64,000 bases of DNA. Source: Sipunculus nudus. Its lineage: Eukaryota > Annelida > Sipuncula > Golfingiida > Sipunculidae. This document shows, piece after piece, positions 1 through 11,040 of this stretch. The translations under genes were made by a program, and so were the position numbers. The stretch lies in NCBI GenBank assembly GCA_026874595.1, contig CM049318.1, forward strand, positions 44,310,456-44,374,455. The letters run 5' to 3'. Below the pieces are notes generated by a model that was given only the letters and a program-made list of their open reading frames with translations, did not search any database and was not told where the DNA came from. Each line of letters opens with the position of its first letter. The first letter of the stretch is position 1.

Positions 1-315
1 TTCCTGAAACAAAGTCTCAGCCATTCTTATGTTAAGTGAGTAAATATATATCTTGATTTTTAACAAGGTGCATTATGTTTGGGCCTATAACTTCAACAAA
101 TTATGCAATACTGACCTAAATTTTGGTATGTACATAGGAAATGTATGAAAGAATATGAATATATTTACAATTACATCTAACATTATGCCAATTTTTGGAT
201 TACCAGGTAAACAAAAGTAGGGTCATAATCCTAGAAAATACAAATATATTAGGGCTTCTAAAAAACTTCAATAGCTAGACTATTTTTTAAGCTTATACTT
301 TCAAATTCAAAATTC

Positions 316-519
316 CAGAAGCGGATCCAGAGGGGGGGTCCATGGGGTCCGGACCCCCCCCCCCCCTTTTTCACCCGAAGCAACCTTTTTTTTAGGGTTT
401 TAGACAAAATTTTAAGCCTGGACCCCCCCTTTTTCCGGACCTGATGACCATTTTTTAGGATTTTCATACGTCCTCCTGGGTTGGACCCCCCCTTTTCCTA
501 AATCCTGGATCTGCCCCTG
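316..519. mobile_element. 204-bp MITE with imperfect TIRs and 5-bp target duplication
   Basis: The insert begins CAGAAGCGGATCCAGA and ends (reverse complement) CAGGGGCAGATCCAGG, a ~15-bp terminal inverted repeat with about three mismatches. It is GC-rich with long C and G runs, unlike its AT-rich host. The 5-bp direct repeat AATTC flanks it at 311-315 and 520-524. Uninterrupted D copies near 21.83 and 25.67 kb read CAAAATTCATCAG across the site, which gives an empty site. The superfamily cannot be assigned from ends and duplication length alone. Confidence 0.75.
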
Positions 520-1107
520 AATTCATCAGATGAAATCCATATGTAAACTAGCTGTGAAAATTAAATCAAATCTACTTATAAGAAAAAAACGTGCCATGGT
601 CAAATTGAGGCAAAATTTAGGGTATCAATTTTTTATTTTTGCTAATATTTTAAAAAATTTAACAGATTTTGATCTCATTTTGGGTATACAATTTAATTTT
701 GATTAATTAAAGATATATTACTGGGAAAAAAGTCCATAGCTTAAAAATGTTTTGTGTTAAGTGATCAAATATCTTTCCTAATTTTTTACAAAATGCATTA
801 TGTTTGAGCCCATAACTTTTTGAATTTACATAATATAGACCAAATTTCTGGCATGTACATAGGAACTATATAGAGGAATATTTATGGTAAATATGAGGAA
901 AAACAGGTGAATGGTTTTGTAGTTAGGCTGTCCTGGAATGTGAAAATAGGTTTTTAATAAAAATTGAGGTTTTTCCTTAATTTCTAAAAGTAACGAAGTC
1001 ACAAAGACCCAGTTTTCGTTTTGGTAGGAGATTTTGGGAACATCTAACATTATGCCGAATTTTGGATTCCTAGGTCTTACGGTTTCAAAACGTGCCTCAA
1101 CTAAGGA

Positions 1108-1152
1108 CGGACGGACGGACGGACAGACGAACAGATGGACGGACGACGGACA
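1108..1152 (+). repeat. (GACG/GACGG)n microsatellite before the 3' hairpin
   Basis: Short ACGG-type units lie directly upstream of the terminal hairpin, as in nearly every A/D/E/F-type tail of the window. Position is fixed relative to the element end while unit number varies. Confidence 0.85.
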
Positions 1153-1166
1153 ATGGACCACGACTA

Positions 1167-1202
1167 TAGCTCAGATGACTTAAAGTCAGCTGAGCTAAAA
1201 AA
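1167..1202 (+). repeat. 3' terminal hairpin of A/D/E/F elements
   Basis: Arms TAGCTCAGATGACT and AGTCAGCTGAGCTA (14 nt each, one mismatch) are separated by a 3-nt loop and followed by AAAAA. The 3' arm contains the reverse complement of the 5' subterminal GCTCAGCTGACT found beside the A-type head palindrome. Confidence 0.85.
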
Positions 1203-1791
1203 ACGTGCCATGGTCAAATTTAGGCAAAATTTAGGGTACCAATTTTTTATTTTTGTTAATATTTTAAAAAATTTAAAAGATTTTGATTTAATTTAGGGTA
1301 TACAATTTAATTTGGATAAATTAAAGTTATATTATTGGGAAAAAAAAGTCCATAGCTTTAACATGTTTTGTGTTAAATGATCAAATATCTTTCCTGATTT
1401 TTTACAAAATGCATTATGTTTGGGCCCATAACTTTTTAAAATTATATAATACAGACCTAATTTCTTGCATGTACATAGGAACTATATAGAGGAATATTTA
1501 TGGTAAATATGAGGAAAAACAGATGAGTTGTTTTGATATTAGGCAGTCCTGAAGTGTGAAAATAGGTTTTTAATAAAAAATTGAGGTTTTTCCTTAATTT
1601 CTCAAAGGAACAAAGTCGCAAAGACCCAGTTTTCAGCTTGGTAGGAGATCTTGGGGACATCTAACATTATGCCGAATGTTGGATTCCTAGGTCTTACGGT
1701 TTCAAAACGTGCCACATCTACGGACGGACGGACGACGGACAATGAACCACGACTATAGCTCAGATGACTTATAGTCAGCTGAGCTAAAAAA
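1203..1791 (+). mobile_element. Second D body, tail-to-body with the first
   Basis: It starts with the D body motif immediately after the A-run of the preceding tail. It repeats the ~600-bp body with a shorter microsatellite (about 1720-1740) and its own hairpin at 1756-1786. The head-to-tail arrangement suggests tandem multiplication of the body or insertion of one D into the A-run of another. Confidence 0.7.
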
Positions 1792-1816
1792 TCTTGACTT
1801 AATTTCTGGTAAACAC

Positions 1817-2040
1817 CTAGAATACGGGTAGTTGACAAGCAACTGTGTATCCGCCGAAATCAGAGTGGGACGGGTGAAGTGAGGCATGGATTGATTGGCA
1901 AGGGGAATTAGAGTGAGGTGTGTTGCATATTAGCATGGATGTCTGCATCCAAAATGTGTATGTAGGTGGCGCTACCTGCCACAAAATCCAGAAAGCTATC
2001 CAAGTTGTATACATATGTAAAATTTTAGGCAGATAAGTCG
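1817..2040 (+). mobile_element. Family B 5' fragment
   Basis: This begins with the B head CTAGAATACGGGTAGTTG and continues through the hairpin region into the subterminal GTATCCGCCGAAAT and the first B monomer (GTAGGTGGCGCTACCTGCC). The head hairpin is degraded compared with the copy at 12320. The fragment stops after about 220 bp and switches to C-type sequence. Confidence 0.65.
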
Positions 2041-2722
2041 AATGAAAAATTGAAGCATATCTTCACATTGTTGGGACACTGACTAATGATGAATAAAATA
2101 TAATACTAATTTAGTTAAAATCTAAGCACATGCAGATAGCAAAAAAATAAGCTGAATCCCACAACATTTGATATGTGACAGATTATTGCATAAAATCTTG
2201 GGATGGCAGCTCCTGCTATTCCTGAGAAATTATGGGTTAATGTACAGATGACCAATGACCCCTGTACAAAAAAAGGTCAATGCAGGTGGCACCACCAATA
2301 CCTCAGTTCCATATATGACTCATGTGACCAACACTGGCATAAAATTTGGTGATGATAGCTCCGGCTGTTTCTGAGATTGTCATTTTAGTAAGCTTTTTTG
2401 GACAGATGACTAAGTTCAACTTCCTGTAACTCGGCCAAAATTCACCGAACTTGAACCATTTGAACAAACTTGTAAGAGATGATATAAAAGATTATTTCTG
2501 TGAAATATTGAACAATTTGGCTTGACCGTTTTGTCTGAGAAGATTTTTAAGGGTTTTTTATTTTTTTTTTCATCAAAATGCAGAGTTTTTCAGATGGCTA
2601 ATTTTTTGCATTAAATTTCATGATTCTAGCTCCAGTCGTTTTCAAATAGTATGGGTTAACGTACCGACGATGGACTTCAGACACCGCCACAACATCCAAT
2701 TAGCTCAGAGGTTCACTAAAAA
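2041..2722 (+). mobile_element. Family C modules with a divergent C tail
   Basis: C monomer sequence (GCAGGTGGCACCACCAATAC, near 2282) is followed by the 'tcggccaaaa' block and a C-like terminus at 2694-2722. There AAGCTCACAGGTTCGCTAAAA of other copies reads as a diverged variant. No gene is visible. Confidence 0.6.
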
Positions 2723-3931
2723 TTACTACAGATGCATACTGAATGCAAAATTATAATACAGATACATCTCACTGATGGCAAAATCTTGAATTAAGTTGAG
2801 TATGGATTCCAATTATTTTTAATCTATGTATAGCTGTCTTTATATACCCACAGAGAGCTGTATACCTGTGATTGTTAATATTGCCTGGCATGAAGAATAT
2901 CTAAAATCATAAATGTACAATTTTGAAAGGCTTTAAAAAGACAATCTTGTCAATATTAACCATAGATAACCTGAAATCTGAAGGTCTAGAGGCATGATGT
3001 AACGGATGCTGATAAACTGGTGCCAGGCTAGTGTATCTGCTTTACACAGCTTACATATATGGTAAAATGACTTAATTCAATCTTAATAATTCAGCTAAAA
3101 TTCATTCTTTGGAACCATAAAAGAAAATTATTATAAGAATTATTAGGGGAATATTCTTATAAAATATTAAACAAATTGGCCTCAGTGGCGTTAGTCAAAA
3201 AAGGTTTTGCAGGTTTATAACTCATATGGGAAAATACAGCAGAATGCCTAAGTTAAGCTTCCCATAACTCAGCCAAAAATCACTGAACCAAAACCATTTG
3301 AACAAACTTGAATTATCAACATCTAAGGATAATTAATTTGTGAGATTTAGGAATTTGGCCCAGTGGTTTTTGAGAAGAAGATCTTTGTAGCCACTGAGCT
3401 AAAATGGGCTGTTATGGCATATGACTAAATTCAGCTTCCCATAACTCCGCCAAAAGTCAGTGAACTGAGACCATTTGAACAAACTTCAGAAAGCACTACC
3501 CTAGGATCATTTCTGTGCGATATTAAACAATTTGGCCATATGGTTTCAGAGAAGAAGTTTTATAGCCGTCAGTATGAAACAGGCACTGATGACCCCTGTA
3601 CAAAAGGGGCCGATGCAGGTGCCACCACCAATACCTCAATTTCAGATAAGACTCATGTGACCAACATTGGCATAACATTTGGTGATGATAGCTTCAGCCG
3701 TTTCTGAAATTTTAATTTTAGTGTGCTTTTTTGGACAGATGACTAAGTTCAACCTCCTGTAACTCAGCCAAAAATCTCCGAAAAAGAACCATTTGAACAA
3801 ACTTGAGAGGGATTTTTCCAGGGATCATTTCTGTGAAATATTGGACAATATGCCTGGACAGTTTATGGAGAAGAAGATTTTTAAAGCTTTTTCAGCTTTT
3901 TCCCTATAAAATCTAAGAAAATGCAGTTAGA
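2723..3931 (+). mobile_element. Family C modules, 5' part of a C host element
   Basis: Contains ~175-bp monomers (units starting near 'aactcagccaaaaatcactg') and a ~330-bp C monomer from about 3615. It runs up to GCAGTTAGAAA, where composite element A is inserted. The C sequence resumes at 7312, so 2723-3931 and 7312-7471 are halves of one host. Confidence 0.65.
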
Positions 3932-3968
3932 AACAAGTGACCCATGGGTCATGACGCTCAGCTGACTG
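3932..3968 (+). repeat. Family A 5' head palindrome and subterminal repeat
   Basis: TGACCCATGGGTCA is a perfect 14-bp palindrome preceded by AACAAG and followed by GCTCAGCTGACT. That 12-mer is the inverse of the 3' hairpin arm. About seventeen copies of this head occur in the window. Confidence 0.85.
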
Positions 3969-4114
3969 GGAAGAGATTCGCAAAAGGAAATTTTATCATC
4001 AGAATGGTAGTATATACCCATTCAACTGAAGCATCAAACAGATTAACCAACAGGCCAAGATTTAGTCTGTATTTATATATCTCAAAAATAGAGAAAAATG
4101 TGTAAACTTTTAAA

Positions 4115-5282
4115 ACTAGAATACAGGTAACCGACAAGTGACTACATGTATCTGCCAAAATCAGATAGTGAGGCATGGATTGAGTGGCAAGGGGAAATAG
4201 AGTGAGGTATGTTGCATATTAGCATGGATGTCTGCAGCCTAAATGTGTATGTAGGTTGTGCCACCTACCACAAATCCAGAAAGCTGTCCAAGTTGTATAC
4301 ACCTGCAAAATTTTAGGCAGAAAAGTCAAACCACTACATGTATATGAGCGATTTTTGCCCATGGCAGACAAACAGACAAACACTGTGCAAAAATCTTTGC
4401 AGGTAACCCCTCCAGTTTTGTGTATGATAAAGACCTATGTGAGATCTAAACACATGCACAATTTTGGCCGAATCGGTCAAATGGTTCCTGAGATATGAGC
4501 TTGGATGTGTCCAGCGTTAACTAGAATGTAGGTGGCGCCACCTGTCATAAAATCAAGAAAGCTGTCCACGATGTATAAACCTGCAAAATTTTAGGCAGTT
4601 ATGTCGAACCACTACAGAGAAATGAGTGATTTTAGGCCACGGCAGACTAACAGACAGACCCTGTGCAAACATTGTTACAGGTGGCGCCACCATTTTTTGT
4701 GTATGTTACAGAGCTATCAAAGGGCTACATTTGTATAAATTTTATTTCCTGATCGGTCAAACGGTTCCCTAGATATAAGCTTGGATGTCATCAGCGTGAA
4801 CATGAACGTAGGTGGCGCCACCTGTCATAAAATCAAGAAAGCTATCCTGGATGTATACACATGACGTATTTCAGGTGAATTAGTCAATTCACTGCAGAGA
4901 TATGAGTGATTTTAACCCAAGGCAGATGAACAGATGGACACTGTGCAAACATGGTTACAGGTGGCGCCACCATTTTTTGTGTATGTTATAAGCAATCCAA
5001 GGGCTACATTTGTATCAATTTTATTTCCTGATCGGTCAAACGGTTCCCGAGATATGAGGGTTTATGAGTGGAAACAGACCCACAAATGGACACTGGATAG
5101 AGAGAAAAGGTCAGAGGTCAATGCAAATTGGTTAGGCACCAGTTCACATGTGACCCGATAATAGGTGTAAGTTTGGGAAAAATCGGTCCATTAGTCTCCG
5201 AGGAGCTCTCTGGAAACGAACGCCGCCACAGAGGAATTCTGTCAAAAACATAGTATCCGCTAAACTTCGTTTTGGCGGATAC
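4115..5282 (+). mobile_element. Complete family B element nested in A
   Basis: Starts ACTAGAATACAGG, with a degraded head hairpin and subterminal GTATCTGCCAAAA. About two ~278-bp B monomers follow, each containing two GGTGGCGCCACC-type palindromes. It ends with a hairpin whose arms are GTATCCGC (5253-5260) and GCGGATAC (5275-5282), then AAAAA. The outer GTATCCGCC / GGCGGATAC pair is the subterminal inverted repeat of the family. Confidence 0.8.
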
Positions 5283-7230
5283 AAAAATACAGGTGGCTCC
5301 ACCAGTCTGCAGAAACTAATAAAAACAATTAATGGTCAATATCCATGCAAAAAATCATGGTGATCTCTGCATTAGTTGTTCAGATACTTCAGTTTTTGTA
5401 TCAAATTGTCCATTATTCTGAGGGATACTTCGGAGTCCTATAGCTTGAAGGATATGGGTAACAGAGACCTAATTTCAAGTTTCCACAGGCACCTTTCATG
5501 GGCCTCCTTGCATGACAAGAATGAAGATTCTAGGTCCAGTTGTTGCGATTTGTACCTTGTTGACAGATAACCACATCTTTAAAGGTCTCAAAAAAAAAAA
5601 ATTCGTAAAAATTTGATAAAAAAATAGAGGTGGCACACCCAGTCTGCAGAAACTGATGGAACAGCTCATGATCAATATGTATGCCGAAAATCATGACCAT
5701 CAGTATTGTAGTTATTGAAATACTGCAGTTTTTGTATCAAATTTTCCATTATTCTGGGGGGGGGGGTATTTTGGACCCATACAGCTTAAAGAATATGGGT
5801 AACAGAGACCTAATTTCAAGTTTCCATGGAGACTTTTCATAGGTCTCCCTGTGTGTCAAGAATGAAGATTCTTGGTCCAGTTTTTATGATTTGTGCCCTG
5901 TTAACAGATGTTCATATCTTTAAAGGTCTCAAAAATACAGAAAAATTTCGTAAAAAAAAACGAACAAATACAGGTGGTGCCACCAGTCTGCAGAAACTTA
6001 TGAAACACTCCAATTATGGTTATCTCTGCATTAGTTGTTCAGATACTTTAGCTTTTGTATCAAATTTTCCATTATTCTGAGCTGTACTTTTGAGTGCCAT
6101 AGCTCAAAGGATATGGGTAACAGAGACCAAATTTCAGGTTTCCATGGAGACTTATCATGGGTCTCCCTGTGTGTCAAGAACGAAGATTCTAGGTCCAGTC
6201 CTTACGATTTGTACCCTGTTGACAGATAACTACATCCTTAAAGGTCTCAAAAATGGAGAAAACAATTTGTGAACATTGAAAAATACAGGTGGCGCCACCA
6301 GTCTGCACAAACTGATGAAACATCTCATGATCAATATGTATGTCGAAAATCATGACCATCAGTGATGTAGTTAATGAGATATTGAAGTTTTTGTATGAAA
6401 TTTTTGACTATTCTGGGGGGTAATTTTGGGCCCCATAGCTCGAAGGATATGGGTAACAGAGACCTAATTTCTAGTTTCCATGGAGACTTTACATAGGTCT
6501 CTCAGTGTGTCGAAAATGAAGATTCTAGGTCCAGTTGTTAAGATTTGTGCCACACAAACAGATGACAGCATCCTCAAAGGTCTCAAAAATAGAGGAAAAA
6601 ATCGTAAAAAATCAAACAGTACAGGTGGCGCCACCAGTCTGCAGGAACTGATCAAACATCTCATGATCAATATGTATGCCAAAAATGAAGACCATCAGTG
6701 ATGTAGTTATTGAGATATTGAAGTTTTTGTATGAAATTTTTTACAATTTGGGGGGGTACTTTGGGGCCCCATAGCTCAAAGGATATGGGTAACAGAGACC
6801 TAATTTCTGGTTTCCAAGGAGATTTTTCATGGACCTCTCAGTGTGTCAAGAATTAAGATTCTAAGTCCAGTCTTTATGATTTGTGCCTTGTTAACAGATG
6901 TTCACATTTTTAAAGGTCTCAAAAATAGAGAAAAAAATTCGTAAAAAATCGAAAAATACAGGTGGCGCCACCAGTCTGCAGGAAGTGATGTAACATCGCA
7001 TGATCAATATGTATGCCAAAAATCATGACCATCAGTCAAGTAGTTGATGAGATATTGAAGTTTTTGTATGAAATTTTTGTCTTTTCCGGGGGGTACTTTG
7101 GGGCCACATAGCTCGAAGGATATGGGTAACAGAGACCTAATTTCTGGTTTCCAAGGAGATTTTTTATGGACCTCTCAGAATCCCAAGTTACAAGGTTCTA
7201 GGTCCAGCAGTTACGATTTGTGCCTGGTTA
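5283..7230 (+). repeat. Six tandem ~336-bp family A monomers
   Basis: Units begin at the AGGTGG of the palindrome near 5291, 5628, 5972, 6287, 6623 and 6960, with spacings of about 337, 344, 315, 336 and 337 bp. Each unit carries GGTGGCGCCACCAGTCTGCA or a variant, a G-run followed by TACTTTGG, GATATGGGTAACAGAGACC, and TTACGATTTGTGCC. The last unit is cut by the microsatellite. Peptides of 60-80 codons recur because the units are similar, but each is closed by stops at the same places. Confidence 0.85.
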
Positions 7231-7263
7231 ACGGACGGACAGACGGACAGACGGACGACGGAC
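7231..7263 (+). repeat. (ACGG/ACAG)n microsatellite of element A
   Basis: ACGGACGGACAGACGG-type units lie between the last monomer and the 3' hairpin at 7279-7309. Confidence 0.85.
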
Positions 7264-7311
7264 AAAGAGTGATCGCTATAGCTCAGATGACTTTCAGTCA
7301 GCTGAGCTAAA

Positions 7312-7471
7312 AAATAAACAAAATACGATAGAGTTTTTCAGATGACTGATTATTTGCAAAAAATTTGGTGATGCTGGCTTCTGCCGTTTTTGAGTTAGCT
7401 ATGGTTAACGTACAGACGACGCACAACAGACGTCGCCGCACCATCGCATAAGCTCACAGGTTCGCTAAAAA
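7312..7471 (+). mobile_element. Family C 3' end resuming after nested A
   Basis: Continues the C host as AATAAACAAAATACGATAG and finishes with the C terminus. CACAGGTTCGC (7455-7465) is the reverse complement of GCGAACCTGTG in C heads, and TAAAAA follows. This terminus recurs near 9757, 12101, 24431, 44702, 49003, 53821 and 63939. Confidence 0.8.
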
Positions 7472-7913
7472 TCTGTGTCCTCGCTCACACATCAAATTTT
7501 TGTATTGAGTGCTTGTAAGCCTCACTGGGAGGGAGGCTTACAACATAGGCTTTGTGGTATTGACATATGTGGGCAAAACAGGAAGCTGACGGTCATCCTC
7601 AAGTGGAAATAGACGCAAAGCCCATTCGAGTGAAACATATTCTTTATCTGATGTATAAAAGGAACTGATGAATTCTGTCATGTGTATAACCTCATAATCA
7701 GAATTGATAAATTCTTATGATAATGTCTGGGGGCCAAATTCTTGACTGGACTTCGTTAATATGCTGGCATAACTGACTGTCACAGTGATGCCGTGCAAGG
7801 TTGATGGCAAACTCTGTGGCATTTAGATAAGTATGTGGATGTATCACTCTTAAAAATATATTCACTTTATGTTTGTTATTTCTCATCATCTATATGTTCT
7901 TTTAAAATAATAT
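7472..7913. other. Intervening sequence, no gene seen
   Basis: About 440 bp with no match I can see to the repeat families and no convincing reading frame. One minus-strand open frame at 7698-7889 lacks any recognisable motif. Confidence 0.4.
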
Positions 7914-7950
7914 AACAAGGCCTACAGGCCTAATGCAAACCTGTGAAATG
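7914..7950 (+). repeat. Family C 5' head
   Basis: AACAAGG is followed by AGGCCT-AC-AGGCCT (two 6-bp palindromes forming one inverted repeat), then TAATGCAAACCTGTG. The last part is a variant of GCGAACCTGTG, the inverse of the C 3' terminus. Further C heads lie at 10771, 21019 and 27081. Confidence 0.75.
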
Positions 7951-8086
7951 TTTGGGAGTATGAATGGAGGTTTATTTTTAAAATTTAATATTGATCCTTT
8001 AAAGTCCTGCATATATACCTTAGTCATTATGATTTCAGCAAAATGGACATTCCGGACCTGCAAGTTTCAGACTAGGACATTTTAAA

Positions 8087-8940
8087 ACTAGAATATGGGT
8101 AGTCGACAAGCGACTATGTGTATCCGCAGAAATCAGAGTGATACAGTTGAAGTGAGGCATGGATTAAGTGGTAAGGGTAATAGAATGAGGTGTGTTTCAT
8201 ATTAGCATGGATGTCTGCAGCGTAGACGTGAATGTAGGTGGTGCCACCTGTCAAAAAATCGAGAAAGCTGTCCAGAAGTATAAACCTAGATATGAGCTTG
8301 GATGTATGCCAGTAAATGTGAATGTAGGTGGCGCCACCTGTCATAAAATCGAGAAAACTGTCCAGGATGTATAAACCTGCAAAATATCAGGTCGTTAAGT
8401 CAAACAACCTCTGCTGAGATATGAGTGATTTTATCCAAAGGCAGATGAACAGATGGATGCTGTGCATAAATGTTTGCAGGTGGCGCCACCAGTTTTGCCT
8501 ATGATGAAGAGCTGTGTGAGATCTTATACACATGCAAAATTTTGGCCCAATCGGTCAAACGGTTCAAGAGATATGAGCTTGGAAGTCTGCAGAGTAAACG
8601 TGAATGTAGGTGGCTCCACCTTTCAGAAAATCGAGAAAACTGCCCAGGATGTATAAACCTGCAAAATTTCAGGTGGCTAAGTCAAACCACTGCTGAGATA
8701 TGAGTGATTTTATCCAAAGGCAGATGAAAAGATGGGTGCTGTGCATAAATGGTTCCAGGTGGCGCCACCAGTTTTGCCTATGATGAAGGGCTATCTGAGA
8801 ACTATACACATGCAAAATTTTGGCCCAATCGGTCAAACGGTTCTAGAGATATGAGCTTGGATGTCTGCAGAGTAAACATGAATGTAGTGGCGCCACCTGT
8901 CATAAAAATCAAGAGGTCAACCAAAAATGAGGGCACTGCA
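8087..8940 (+). mobile_element. Family B 5' end and tandem B monomers
   Basis: Head ACTAGAATATGGG with hairpin GTAGTCG-ACAAG-CGACTA, followed by ~278-bp monomers. Half-units alternate 'GTAGGTGGCGCCACCTGTCA' and 'GCAGGTGGCGCCACCAGTTT' palindromes. The B tail is missing, because the sequence continues into the TCTAGAC block at about 8941. Confidence 0.75.
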
Positions 8941-9299
8941 GTTCATATGTGACTTGATGATTAACCTGATTCGCTTAAAATGCAAACAAAGTTTTTTCAA
9001 ACAGTTGAAAGATATAGTTCCAATAATCTGGGAATTCTGCATATAAACATTATGTCTAGACGTCTAGACATCTAGACACATCAGCAAGTTGTCAAATCTG
9101 TTTTCAAATACAGAAAGCCTTTTTCAATTGGCTCCAATGCTTTTTCAAAGCTGTATTTACCCAATGTATTCTTATAAAACTGGTGGAACCCTACCATAGA
9201 ATAATTCTTGTAAAGTTTAAACCAATCAGCTTAACAGTTTCATCATAAATCAGTGTATAAGCTTGAAGAGTTTAAAACTACATTTTCGCTTGTAAAAAA
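8941..9299 (+). repeat. TCTAGAC block, copy 1
   Basis: A module that joins the B 3' region to C monomers. It runs from 'gcttaaaatgcaaac' through clustered TCTAGAC palindromic units (9051-9080) to 'acagaaagcctttttcaa' and 'gtaaagtttaaaccaatcag'. Related copies lie at 11240-11640, 28300-28760, 52020-52145 and 62400-62880. Confidence 0.65.
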
Positions 9300-9786
9300 C
9301 ACATCAATGTAGGTGGTGCCACCAATACCTCAAAATCAGACATGACATATGTGACAAACATTGGTATAAAATTTGGTGATTATACCTCTAGCCGTTTCTG
9401 AGAATTTAAGTTTAGTATGCTTTTTTGCACAGATGAGTAAGTTCAACTTCCTGTGACTCGGCCAAAAATCTCCAAACTGGAACCAATCGAACAAACTTGA
9501 GAGAGATTGTTCCAAGGAACATTTCTGTGAAATATTGGACAATTTGGCTGGACAGTTTCGGAGAAAATTTTTTTAAAGGTTTTTCAGCTTTTTCTCTTTA
9601 AAATCTAAATTAATGCAGATACCCAATAATAAGCTCCAGGGCATCAAGTTTCACATGTGACTAATTCTTACATGTAATTTGGAGCTGCTAGCTCCCACGG
9701 TTTCTGACTTACAGCCATGGACTGCGGAAAGCCAGCCCTGGACGGCCGACGGTGCGCCATCGCATAAGCTCACAGGTTCGCTAAAA
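9300..9786 (+). mobile_element. Family C monomer and 3' terminus
   Basis: A C monomer starting at GTAGGTGGTGCCACCAATAC is followed by 'cccaataataagctccagg' and a C terminus ending CACAGGTTCGCTAAAAA. The uninterrupted AATAATAAGCTCC at about 9625 is an empty-site reference for the insertion at 63198-63792. Confidence 0.75.
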
Positions 9787-10496
9787 AAGAATACATATTT
9801 TGTCAATATGCCTGCTGGATTGACCGACTGCTACCGCTATGTCGTGCAAGCTTCCTCGTCTGACAATGTCAATACCCATGATATTTAGATACGTATGCAG
9901 ATGTATCACTCAATAAACTAGATGTAACCAGACAATGGTCCTCAGAGGGCCAAGCAGAGTGAATTGGTGTACAGTGAAACTTGTCTAAAACCGACCTGTC
10001 AAATAAGATCAGCTGCCTTAAAAGATCAGCATTGAATAAATTCTAAGCATTAAAATAGGTTACAATTGACCTATTGGTTTTGTCTTTGTTATCAGACATA
10101 TTGGCATATTTTACTGCCGTGACTGTAGTGTCCAAATGTTCAACCCTGGTCTTCAGATCATGGTAATCCATGTTTGACTTCTAAGTTCTTGTTGCAAATC
10201 TGTAAAAGAATAAAAATGAACATTAATATATTGCAGACATCGAGTTTCTACTGAAAGTAACTGCTGCACATTGTTCAAGTACTTGAGAAATTATTGTAAA
10301 TAATCATAATGATATTTAATTGAAGACTAGAAGGTGTCAGAAATCACAGTGCTCACCAGTGAATATGTCCATGGTTTTCTTTAGTTTTTAATTTCATTGT
10401 TCAAGAACAGCAGAAACCAAAATGGAAACTGATTGTGTACTTTCACAGAGGGAGTTGATAATCAAGGGATAGATAATCACCACAAGTACTTTCAGT
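9787..10496. other. Intervening sequence, no gene seen
   Basis: About 700 bp with neither a recognisable repeat module nor a convincing coding frame. Confidence 0.4.
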
Positions 10497-10770
10497 AACA
10501 AGGGACCCATGGGCCATGGTGCTCAGCTTTATTTATGATTATAAAATATGATTTGGAAAAAGGGGTAGACAAATGTAAGTTTTGTGTGGTAATATAAGCT
10601 GATGTATGAGGATGATGGACTCAAGTTCTGTTAAGGTTTTGATAAAATCCTAGGAGAGGGAAGAGGACTCATGTCATTTATATTATTTACATTTGGAAAA
10701 GGAGTGATATTGTCACACAGGTTTTGACTTGGCCTAACAACTTTATCTACATTGCAGCAGGGATATCTGA
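10497..10770 (+). mobile_element. Old F-type element fragment with head palindrome
   Basis: Head AACAAGGGACCCATGGGCCA is followed by a diverged copy of the F leader (TATGATTTGGAAA, GGAAGAGGACT, TCACACAGGTTTTGACTTGG). It is clearly more diverged than the copies at 38.6, 50.4 and 57.6 kb, so it looks older. It is cut by a C head at 10771. Confidence 0.65.
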
Positions 10771-11040
10771 AACTAGGCCTACAGGCCTAATGCAAACCTG
10801 TGCAAAGTTTGGGAGTATAAATGAAGGTTTATTTTTTAAATTTAATATTGACCCTCTTATGTCCTGCATATGTACCTTACCAGTTAGTCATTATGATTTC
10901 AGCATATTGGACGTTTGGAACCTGCACGTTTCGGACTACAACATTTTAAAACTAGGATGTATCAGTCAGGATATTTCAGATATGTTTCTTTAGCCAGAGA
11001 GGATTATTGGGACTGATGAACAGACAATTTGGCAGCATTG

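Larger units (their letters stand above)
1..1202 (+). mobile_element. D-family non-autonomous element (leader plus body), head outside window
   Basis: AT-rich repeat with no coding signal. The leader (to about 588) and the ~610-bp body that starts at GTGCCATGGTCAAA recur at 21.4, 24.5, 25.4-26.3, 40.5, 42.4, 46.6, 59.5 and 61.8 kb. The body ends with a GACG/GACGG microsatellite (about 1108-1152), then a hairpin at 1167-1197, then an A-run. The same tail ends the A, E and F elements, so D is a length or module variant of that group. The leader is interrupted by a MITE at 316-519. No transposase frame is present. Confidence 0.75.
3932..7311 (+). mobile_element. Complete family A element carrying a nested family B element
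   Basis: The head palindrome (3938-3951) and subterminal GCTCAGCTGACT are followed by a ~150-bp leader, the nested B element (4115-5282), six tandem A monomers, an ACGG-type microsatellite and the 3' hairpin. The element sits in the A-run after GCAGTTAG of a C host. The uninterrupted A copy at 13197-15360 shows the leader running straight into the first monomer, which confirms B as an insertion. No reading frame spans more than a fraction of a monomer, so the element is non-autonomous. Confidence 0.85.

Noticed and set aside
826-1161. 111-codon minus-strand open frame with Ser-Val-Arg-Pro repeats
   Set aside because: It is antisense to the D body and its repeat peptide is a translation of the (ACGG)n microsatellite. 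The same peptides recur at every D tail with different ends.
5283-7230. CRISPR-like array
   Set aside because: Units are ~336 bp, contiguous and without unique spacers, and the genome is metazoan.
7441-7471. tRNA-like B box (GGTTCGC) suggesting a tRNA-derived SINE
   Set aside because: No A box or cloverleaf is found upstream, and the motif is explained as the inverse of the GCGAACC subterminal repeat of C heads.
9679-9888. 69-codon plus-strand frame
   Set aside because: It starts in the C terminus and runs out into flanking DNA, and its counterparts in other C termini are interrupted.
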